The notes below the pieces were generated by a model that did no database searches, was not told the origin of the DNA, and was given only the letters and a program-made list of their open reading frames with translations. Below, in pieces: positions 18,712 through 26,094 of a stretch of DNA of 64,000 bases (positions are counted from its first letter, which is position 1; every line of letters starts with the position of its first letter). The stretch is from NCBI RefSeq assembly GCF_038024855.1, contig NZ_CP139089.1, positions 3,258,501-3,322,500 of the forward strand, read 5' to 3'. The stretch is from Methylocella tundrae. GTDB taxonomy: Bacteria > Pseudomonadota > Alphaproteobacteria > Rhizobiales > Beijerinckiaceae. A program made the translations under genes and the position numbers.

Positions 18712-19932
18712 ATGGCTGACGATAAGGACGAGCTTTTTCAAAAGACGACCCAAGCTGGCCCAGCGCCAGATGGCGATGCGGAGGACACTTCCTCTCTGGC
18801 GGCGTCAGGCGAAACCGCGACAACCCCAATCCCCCAGCCTGAGGCGGCGTCGAGCGGTGATTCGCTTGGCGGGGCGAGGCCGGAGCCAGAGACCATCGCC
18901 CCTGGCCAGCCAAAAGTTGCGCCTCGGATCGAAAAGGTGAAACAGCCTTCGCGTGCGCCTGTTTTGGCCGCGGCGCTGATCCTAGGAGCGCTGGCCGGGT
19001 TTGGCGGCGCTTTCGCATTGCGCATGCTGGACCAGCAGCAGGCTCCGGACGACGGAGACCATGTTGCCGAATTGAACGCGCATATTGTGGAACTGGAGCA
19101 TAAGAGCGAGGCTTCCGCTGCCGCGTTAGCCGCGATCGAAAGCCGTTTGACGGGCGCTGAGAACAGCGCCGGCAAGGCAGCGGCCTCGGCTCACTCGGCC
19201 TTGAATGAACTGCACGCGGAGCTTGCCGCGCGGCCGAAGGCGGGCGGCGAATCGCCTGCCGCCGAAGCGCCGGACATTGCGCCGCTCGAAGCGAAAATCG
19301 CCGCATTCGAACAAAAGGTCAGCGCGCTCGAGACAAAGCTCGCGGCGCCGAAGGTCGACGTCAGGGCGCAGCAGCAGGATCGCGAGGCCGCGGTTCAAAG
19401 CGCGCGGGCTTTGGCTGCTGTTCCCGCAAAAGGCGTCGCCGCGATCAGCTTGCTGCAGCTCGTGACGCGCGGCGAGCCTTTTGCGGACGAACTCGCCGCG
19501 CTGGATTCGCTTGGCGAAGATCCGGCAAAACTTGCGCCCTTGCGCGCAGCCGCGAAGACCGGGGTTGCGAGCGTCGGCGACCTCGCGGACCGGTTCGCAG
19601 CTCTCGCGCCGACGCTCGACGCGCCGCCGGCGCAAAAGCACGATAGCGGCATTCTCGATCGGCTCGCGCATGACGCCGCAAATCTCGTCCGCATTCATCG
19701 GCAAGGCGATCCCAATGATCCCGACCTTCCCGGCCGCGTCGCTGCGATCGAGAAGGCTCTGGCGCGCCTCGACGTCGCCAAAGCCTATGCCATTTGGTCG
19801 CAGCTCCCGGCCGAGGTTAAGGTCAAGTCGGCGGCATGGGGCGAGGCGGCGAAAGCGCGTCTTGACGCCGTGGCTGCGGCGAGCGCGATCGAAGCGGACG
19901 CGGTGACGGCGTTAGGCAAGCCGAAGTCTTGA
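18712..19932 (+). CDS. Mic60/mitofilin-like inner-membrane protein
   Basis: Alphaproteobacterial homologue of mitochondrial Mic60 (COG4223 type), a membrane-shaping protein of the inner membrane. Layout matches: a cytoplasmic Pro/Ala/Glu-rich N-terminus (1-80), one membrane helix PVLAAALILGALAGFGGAFAL (about 83-104), a long coiled coil (about 115-230), and a C-terminal mitofilin-like domain with LLQLVTRGEPFADELAAL and RLDVAKAYAIWSQLP. It is followed after 57 bases by hemY on the same strand, an arrangement seen in many relatives. No strong ribosome-binding site is visible before the ATG. Confidence 0.85.
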   Translation: MADDKDELFQKTTQAGPAPDGDAEDTSSLAASGETATTPIPQPEAASSGDSLGGARPEPETIAPGQPKVAPRIEKVKQPSRAPVLAAALILGALAGFGGAFALRMLDQQQAPDDGDHVAELNAHIVELEHKSEASAAALAAIESRLTGAENSAGKAAASAHSALNELHAELAARPKAGGESPAAEAPDIAPLEAKIAAFEQKVSALETKLAAPKVDVRAQQQDREAAVQSARALAAVPAKGVAAISLLQLVTRGEPFADELAALDSLGEDPAKLAPLRAAAKTGVASVGDLADRFAALAPTLDAPPAQKHDSGILDRLAHDAANLVRIHRQGDPNDPDLPGRVAAIEKALARLDVAKAYAIWSQLPAEVKVKSAAWGEAAKARLDAVAAASAIEADAVTALGKPKS

Positions 19933-19989
19933 TCGTCGCGAGGATCTGCGCCTCGCAAACATCCCAATCGCGCTTTTGACAGGAAACAC

Positions 19990-21567
19990 ATGATCCGCGT
20001 CCTCCTGTTCTTCGCTGTCCTCATCGCTCTGGCATTTGGCGAGGCCTGGCTCGTCGACAGGCCCGGCGAACTCGTGCTCAATTGGCAGGGGTATCGCATT
20101 GAAACCTCTGTCCTTGTCGGCATTGGCGCCATTTTCGTCGCGGCGGCGGCTCTGGTCGCCTTATGGAGCGTCATCCGTTTCATCTTCAAGTTTCCCTCCC
20201 TGATGGCGCTCGCGACGCGGGGACAACGGCGAGAGAGAGGCTATGCCGCTCTCTCGCGCGGGATGATCGCGGTTGGCGCTGGCGATGCGCTGGTTGCGCG
20301 CAAGGCGTCCGCCGAGGCGCAGAAGCTTCTCCGCGACGAGCCTTTAGCGCTGCTTTTGAAAGCGCAGGCGGCCCAGCTTTCGGGGGAGGCGAGCCAGGCC
20401 GCGGCGGCGTTTGAGGAAATGAGCAAACGCAACGATATGCGTCTTCTCGGGCTGCGTGGCCTTCACGTCGAGGCGCAGCGCCAGGGCGACGTCGAGAAGG
20501 CGCAGCAATATGTGGATGCCGCGCATCAGATCGCGCCGTTGCCCTGGGCGGCGAAGGCGAATTTCGACCATAAGGTAGCAGCCGGCGACTGGCGAGGCGC
20601 ATTGGCGTTGCTCGAGGGCGCGTCGGGCGCGAAACTGTTTGACAAGACGATTCGCGAGCGCCAGAGGGCGGTTCTCGAGACCGCGATTGCGCTCGAAAAA
20701 GCGGACGCGCAACCGGCCGAAGCCTTGACGCTCGCGCGCGCCGCTCTGAAACGCGCGCCGACTCTCGTCCCCGCCATTATGCTTGCCGCAAGGCTCGCTC
20801 GCGATTCCGGCGATGTGCGCAAAGCGACGAAACTGATCGAAACCTCCTGGGCAGCGACGCCGCATCCAGATCTCGCCAAGATTTATCTGGGGTTGCATCC
20901 AGGAGACTCCAGCGCCGGCCGGCTGGCGCGGGCGCTGACGCTCGCGCGGCTCGCTCCGCGCGAGGCCGAGAGCAAAATCATGATCGCGCAGGCGGCGATC
21001 GCGGCCGGCGATTACAAGGCCGCCCGCGAAGCGATGCAGCCGTTGATCGAAGGGCCGGAGCGACCGACCGCCCGCATGTGCCGCTTCATGGCGGAGATCG
21101 AAGAGAAGCAGCATGGCGCCGCCGGCTATTTTCGCGAATGGTTGACGCGGGCCTCGCACGCGCCGCGCGATCCGACTTGGGTCGCGGATGGGGTAACGTC
21201 CGACCAATGGCGTCCGATTTCGCCGGTGACGGGCCAGCTCGACGCCTTCGTCTGGCAAAAGCCGGTCGAACGTCTGAGTTCTGGCGATGAAGTGGAGGAA
21301 GCGGTTTTCGCTCAGATTCTTCCACCGGTTCCACCCTTGCTGCTCGGTGAGGCGCAGAGCAAATCGCTCTCCTCAGCGCCAGTGACGCCGCAAGCCGAGC
21401 CGCCCGTCGCAAAGCCTGAGGCGGGCGCGGCGGTCGTCACAGACGAGGAGCCGCCGGCGCCTGAGCAATCGCGCACCGAGGAGATGGCCGCTTTGGTCCA
21501 GCAGCAGGACGAGGAAAAGGAACAGCCCAAGGAGTTCGCGCAGCTCTTCGACGTCAAGCGGAAATGA
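19990..21567 (+). CDS. hemY: HemY-type TPR membrane protein
   Basis: 525 aa. Two N-terminal membrane helices (VLLFFAVLIALAFGEAWLV and TSVLVGIGAIFVAAAALVALWSVIRFIF) form the HemY_N domain, followed by TPR-like helices (about 60-400) and a Pro/Glu/Gln-rich tail. HemY of this type is not protoporphyrinogen oxidase; it is a TPR protein linked to heme synthesis genes with unclear role. The conserved HAPRDPTWVADGVTSDQWRP-like segment near residue 395 (given in shortened form) is characteristic. AGGAAAC precedes the ATG. Transcribed after mic60. Confidence 0.9.
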   Translation: MIRVLLFFAVLIALAFGEAWLVDRPGELVLNWQGYRIETSVLVGIGAIFVAAAALVALWSVIRFIFKFPSLMALATRGQRRERGYAALSRGMIAVGAGDALVARKASAEAQKLLRDEPLALLLKAQAAQLSGEASQAAAAFEEMSKRNDMRLLGLRGLHVEAQRQGDVEKAQQYVDAAHQIAPLPWAAKANFDHKVAAGDWRGALALLEGASGAKLFDKTIRERQRAVLETAIALEKADAQPAEALTLARAALKRAPTLVPAIMLAARLARDSGDVRKATKLIETSWAATPHPDLAKIYLGLHPGDSSAGRLARALTLARLAPREAESKIMIAQAAIAAGDYKAAREAMQPLIEGPERPTARMCRFMAEIEEKQHGAAGYFREWLTRASHAPRDPTWVADGVTSDQWRPISPVTGQLDAFVWQKPVERLSSGDEVEEAVFAQILPPVPPLLLGEAQSKSLSSAPVTPQAEPPVAKPEAGAAVVTDEEPPAPEQSRTEEMAALVQQQDEEKEQPKEFAQLFDVKRK

Positions 21568-21684
21568 ATCAGCCGGCGTCAATCTGAACGTGCTGAACTG
21601 GATTTGCAGAGGACGGTTGCGAAGCGCCGCGCTTATCGCTAAGAGGTGACGCCGAAGATCGGAGCTTTCGATCAAGACGGAATT

Positions 21685-21760
21685 GCCGCAATAGCTCAGC
21701 TGGTAGAGCACCTCATTCGTAATGAGGGGGTCGGGGGTTCGAATCCCTCTTGCGGCACCA
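21685..21760 (+). tRNA. tRNA-Thr (anticodon CGU)
   Basis: Full cloverleaf: acceptor GCCGCAA/TTGCGGC, D arm GCTC...GAGC, anticodon stem CCTCA/TGAGG with loop TTCGTAA (anticodon CGU, reads ACG), T loop TTCGAAT, discriminator A and encoded CCA. It marks the junction between conserved chromosome and the accessory island, and its 3' end is a typical integrase attachment site. Confidence 0.96.
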
Positions 21761-22197
21761 GTAAAATCAATATGTTACGACGTATTTTTCTCAATCGACG
21801 GTGCCATAATATAGAAATTGTCGCCACCGTGTCGCCACCGCAAGGCTTCGAGAAAATTGTTCACGGTTTTCCTCTGCCGGCAGGTGACAGCATCGCCGCA
21901 CATGAATGGCATGGAGTCGAAATCCCGTCGGGCCGAGGCGCTCGTGCGATCGGCGACTATGAACCGTTAGGGCAGGTTAGTACGTGATCTGCGGGTTAGT
22001 CGCCGGCCCTGGACCAGCCCATGCAGAGCCTCCAAGGGGGACTTAACGCCCTTTCGCACTCTTTCGCCTGGTTGCGGCGGGAGCCAAAATCGATATTGGC
22101 CCTTTTGGCGGCGGCAAAGCGGGCAAATCAATATTCGTCCCTTGCATCATTCAAGAGCGAATGTTCTCCTTCTTACAATTTTCAGAAGTGAGATTGC
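21761..22197. other. Gene-poor junction after tRNA-Thr
   Basis: About 440 bases without a convincing gene. The open frame through 21760-21987 carries no recognisable domain. A tandem GTCGCCACCG/TGTCGCCACCG duplication is at 21819-21840. The segment may hold a decayed end of the island and the promoter of the res operon. Confidence 0.4.
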
Positions 22198-25100
22198 ATG
22201 CAAGAGCGATTCTTCGAACGCCCGATCCTTAACTCGCCATACGCCTACCCGGCGCGCCATTGGGAACTCGACGCAGACGGACAGCCGACGAATCGGATCA
22301 TCGAAACTCGTCGTCGTTCCGATCTTATCACGCCGGTGCCGAAGCCAAAGAAGCGTCGGCAGGCGCGCGGCCAGACGCAAATGGTCTTTGACGGAGGCGA
22401 TGGCCTGTCGTCGGAGGAGCAGGAGTACAACCCGACGCCGATCATCAATGAGGTCAGAACCTACGTTGAAACGTGGCGCGCCCTTCCCAATCCGGACCAG
22501 TGGCTCGTTACTCCGGAGACCGCCCGACTCCTGAAGCATTGGAGGACTCATAAGTTTGACGGCATCCGGCCCTTCTTCTGTCAGATCGAGGCCGTCGAAA
22601 CAGCGATCTGGTTGGTCGAAGTCGCGCCGAAAATGGGCGCCCGCGGCGCCAAGTTCTGGGACCATCTTAAGGGCGCAAACGAGCAGGCAAATCCCGAACT
22701 GATGCGCCTCGCGCTTAAACTGGCGACGGGCGCGGGCAAGACGACCGTCATGGCGATGCTGATCGCCTGGCAGACCGTCAATGCGGTTCGCCATCAAAAC
22801 AGCAAGCAGTTCTCGCGCGGCTTCCTGATCGTGGCGCCCGGCATCACGATCAAAGATCGCTTGCGCGTTCTCTTTCCAAATGATCCCGAAAGCTACTATC
22901 GCCAGCGCGAGATCGTTCCGCCCGACATGCTGGCCGACATAGATCGCGCCAAAATCATCATCACCAACTACCACGCTTTCAAACTGCGCGAACGCGTGGA
23001 CGTCGCCAAAGGCACCCGCTCCGTGATTGAGGGATGGCGTGGCGAGAAGCTTCAGACGCTCGAGACCGAAGGCCAGATGCTCCAGCGCGTCATGCCCGAG
23101 TTGATGGGCATGAAGAACATCACGGTCCTGAACGACGAGGCGCATCATTGCTATCGCGAGCGCGTCAAGGACGCGTTGGGCGAAACCGAAGGCGATTTGA
23201 GAGGCGAAGAAAAAGACGAGGCGAAGGAGAACAATGAAGCGGCGCGGATGTGGATTTCCGGTCTTGAGGCAGTCAAGCGCAAGCTGGGATTGTCACTGGT
23301 CTACGATCTCTCGGCGACGCCATTCTTTCTTCGCGGCTCCGGCTATGTCGAAGGCACGTTGTTTCCTTGGACGATGAGCGATTTCTCGCTGATGGACGCG
23401 ATTGAGTGCGGCATCGTCAAATTGCCGCGCGTGCCGGTGGCCGACAATATTCCCGGCGGGGAGACGCCAAAGTTCCGGAATCTATGGGAGTATATCGGCA
23501 AGAAACTGCCAAAAAAAGGGCGAAGCTTGTCAGGCAAGTCTCTCGATCCATTGAGCCTGCCGGCGGAGCTGTTGACGGCGCTTGAAGCCCTCTATGGTCA
23601 TTACAAAAAAACGTCCGATCTTTGGCAACAGGCGGGACTGAGAATTCCCCCCGTCTTCATCGTCGTCTGCAACAACACTTCGACATCTGAACTCATATAC
23701 AAATACATTTCCGGCTTTCGCCGCGAAAACGACGACGGATCGACGACGCCTGAGAATGGCCGCCTTTCCTTGTTCCGCAACTATGACGACTACGGTAACA
23801 GAATTCCCCGCCCGAACACGATTCTGATCGACAGTGCGCAGCTCGAATCGGGCGATGCGCTCGACAAGGATTTTCGCGAGATCGCAGGCGATGAAATCGA
23901 GCGGTTCCGCCGTGAGATCGTCGAACGCAGTGGCGACATCAGGGCTGGCGAGACGATCGACGACACAACATTGCTGCGCGAAGTCATGAATACCGTCGGC
24001 AAGAAGGACAGACTCGGCGAACAGATTCGTTGCGTCGTATCCGTTTCGATGCTGACCGAAGGCTGGGACGCCAATACCGTCACCCACATCCTCGGCGTGC
24101 GCGCCTTTGGCACGCAACTGCTTTGCGAGCAGGTCGTCGGCCGGGGACTGCGGCGTCAGTCCTATGATTTGAACGAAGAAGGTTTGTTCAACGTCGAATA
24201 TGCGGATATTTTAGGGATCCCCTTCGACTTCGCCGCCAAGCCTGTCGTGGCGCCGCCCGCGAAGCCGCGCGAGACCGTTCGCGTTCACGCCGTCAGGCCG
24301 GAGCGCGACCCACTGGAGATCGTCTTTCCGCGTGTCGAGGGCTACCGCGTCGAATTGCCGGACGAGCGCCTGGAAGCTCGCTTCACGCCGGATTCGATCC
24401 TAAACCTGACCCCTGACCGCGTAGGACCATCGGTCACCAAGAATCAGGGCATCATCGGCGAGGGCGTCGACCTGACGCTCGAGCATCTAGCAGACATGCG
24501 ATCATCGACGATCCTGTTCCATCTCGCGCGGCATCTCCTTTACAACAAATATCGCAATCCAGGCGAAGAGCCGAAGCTGCATCTCTTCGGTCAGCTGAAA
24601 CGCATCACCCGTCAATGGCTGGAGGGCGGCTACCTCAAATGCTCCGGCGGCACATTTCCCGGGCAGCTCGTCTATAAAGAAATCGCCGACATGGCCGCCG
24701 AGCGCATCAAGGCCGCGATCACGCTCTCTCTCGTCGGGGAAAATCCCGTCAAGGCGATCCTCGACGCTTACAATCCGACCGGCTCGACCGCACACGTCAA
24801 CTTCACGACATCCAAGGAGACGCGCTGGCAGACCGATCCGCGCAAATGCCACATCAATTGGGTCATTTGCGACAGCGATTGGGAGGCGGAGTTCTGCCGC
24901 GTCGCCGAGGCGCATCCGAAGGTGCGGGCCTATGTTAAAAACCAGAACCTTGGCCTCGAAGCGCCTTACCTCATGGGTTCGACGCCGCGAAAATACATTC
25001 CGGATTTTATCGTGCAGGTGAATGACGGCAGGGACGATCCCCTCAATCTCATCGTCGAGATCAAGGGCTATCGCGGCGAAGACGCGAAGGAAAAGGCCAA

Positions 25101-25248
25101 TACGATGCGCGCCTATTGGGTTCCCGGCGTCAACAATCTGGAAAAATTCGGGCGATGGGCCTTCGCCGAATTCACGGCGATCTATGAGATCGAAGCCGAG
25201 TTCGAGAAATTGATCAAGGGGATGCTGCCGGGAGGGCAGAGGATATGA
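22198..25248 (+). CDS. Type III restriction enzyme, Res helicase-nuclease subunit
   Basis: 1016 aa. DNA-translocating restriction subunit that acts with Mod. The SF2 helicase core has Walker A ATGAGKTT (about residue 180), the DEAH-like box NDEAHHCY (about 312), motif III LSATPFF (about 373) and motif VI-like QVVGRGLRRQ. The C-terminal PD-(D/E)xK nuclease is visible as YIPDFIVQV (about 934) and LIVEIKGYRG (about 953). The N-terminus ERPILNSPYAYPARHWELD resembles the BPTD_3080 branch. First gene of a five-gene operon; its stop overlaps the next start by 4 bases. It precedes mod, opposite to the common mod-res order. Confidence 0.9.
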   Translation: MQERFFERPILNSPYAYPARHWELDADGQPTNRIIETRRRSDLITPVPKPKKRRQARGQTQMVFDGGDGLSSEEQEYNPTPIINEVRTYVETWRALPNPDQWLVTPETARLLKHWRTHKFDGIRPFFCQIEAVETAIWLVEVAPKMGARGAKFWDHLKGANEQANPELMRLALKLATGAGKTTVMAMLIAWQTVNAVRHQNSKQFSRGFLIVAPGITIKDRLRVLFPNDPESYYRQREIVPPDMLADIDRAKIIITNYHAFKLRERVDVAKGTRSVIEGWRGEKLQTLETEGQMLQRVMPELMGMKNITVLNDEAHHCYRERVKDALGETEGDLRGEEKDEAKENNEAARMWISGLEAVKRKLGLSLVYDLSATPFFLRGSGYVEGTLFPWTMSDFSLMDAIECGIVKLPRVPVADNIPGGETPKFRNLWEYIGKKLPKKGRSLSGKSLDPLSLPAELLTALEALYGHYKKTSDLWQQAGLRIPPVFIVVCNNTSTSELIYKYISGFRRENDDGSTTPENGRLSLFRNYDDYGNRIPRPNTILIDSAQLESGDALDKDFREIAGDEIERFRREIVERSGDIRAGETIDDTTLLREVMNTVGKKDRLGEQIRCVVSVSMLTEGWDANTVTHILGVRAFGTQLLCEQVVGRGLRRQSYDLNEEGLFNVEYADILGIPFDFAAKPVVAPPAKPRETVRVHAVRPERDPLEIVFPRVEGYRVELPDERLEARFTPDSILNLTPDRVGPSVTKNQGIIGEGVDLTLEHLADMRSSTILFHLARHLLYNKYRNPGEEPKLHLFGQLKRITRQWLEGGYLKCSGGTFPGQLVYKEIADMAAERIKAAITLSLVGENPVKAILDAYNPTGSTAHVNFTTSKETRWQTDPRKCHINWVICDSDWEAEFCRVAEAHPKVRAYVKNQNLGLEAPYLMGSTPRKYIPDFIVQVNDGRDDPLNLIVEIKGYRGEDAKEKANTMRAYWVPGVNNLEKFGRWAFAEFTAIYEIEAEFEKLIKGMLPGGQRI

Positions 25249-26087
25249 AATCGGAGATCGTTCAGCAATTGACAGAGACCTTCGAAGGGCACGCGCAGCA
25301 GACCGAGTCAGGTGTGGAATACTGGCTGGCGCGAGACCTGCAATTCCTCCTGGGCTATTCGAAATGGGATAATTTTCAAAACGTCGTCACGAAGGCAAAA
25401 ACTGCTTGCGACGTCTCGGGCCATGACGTTCGCGACCATTTTGCTGACGTCGGGAAAATGGTCGAACTCGGCTCCAACGCCCGGCGCGAGATCGACGACA
25501 TTCTGCTCACTCGATTCGCCTGCTACCTCATCGCCCAGAATGGCGACCCGGCAAAGCCCGAAATCGCTTTTGCCCAGGCTTACTTCGCAATCCAGACCCG
25601 CAGGGCGGAACTCATCGAACAGCGCCTTTTGGAAGTAGAACGGATCGCCGCCCGTAAGAAGCTGAGCGAAACCGAGAAGGAGCTTTCGATCGTCATTTAT
25701 GAGCAAACCGGCGGCAATCAGGATTTCGCGCTCATCCGCAGCAAAGGCGATCAAGCGCTTTTCGGACGCTCGACGCAGGCCATGAAAGCGCAATGGAAAG
25801 TGCCAGATGCGCGGCCGCTGGCGGATTTCGCGCCGACGATCATCCTGAAAGCCAAGGATTTCGCAACGGAGATCACGATTTTCAATGCCCACGCCCATGC
25901 GATGAGGTCCGAGCGGGCAATCTCGGCTGAGCATGTCACCAACAATCAGGCCGTGCGCAAGACATTGCTCGATCGCGGTATCCGTCCGGAGAGCTTGCCA
26001 CCCGCGGAGGACATTAAAAAGGTCGAGCGGCGCATGGCTTCTGAGGAACGAAAGTCCCTCGCCAAGCCAAAACGGCTGGAGGACTGA
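25245..26087 (+). CDS. DinD-like (DNA damage-inducible protein D) protein
   Basis: 280 aa with the DinD/BRO-N-type N-terminus (YWLARDLQFLLGYSKWDNF), RFACYLIAQNGDP in the middle, and the DinD C-terminal region ending in the helical EHVTNNQAVRKTLLDRGIRP. E. coli DinD inhibits RecA filaments; whether this one does is unknown. Its location between res and mod, with ATGA overlap to res and a 7-base gap to mod, suggests it serves the restriction system, perhaps by antitoxin-like or damage-linked control. Confidence 0.85.
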   Translation: MKSEIVQQLTETFEGHAQQTESGVEYWLARDLQFLLGYSKWDNFQNVVTKAKTACDVSGHDVRDHFADVGKMVELGSNARREIDDILLTRFACYLIAQNGDPAKPEIAFAQAYFAIQTRRAELIEQRLLEVERIAARKKLSETEKELSIVIYEQTGGNQDFALIRSKGDQALFGRSTQAMKAQWKVPDARPLADFAPTIILKAKDFATEITIFNAHAHAMRSERAISAEHVTNNQAVRKTLLDRGIRPESLPPAEDIKKVERRMASEERKSLAKPKRLED

Positions 26088-26094
26088 CTTTAAA

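Noticed and set aside
18315..18719. Open frame of 134 aa before mic60
   Set aside because: AT-rich start then GC-rich shadow of another frame, no ribosome-binding site or domain.
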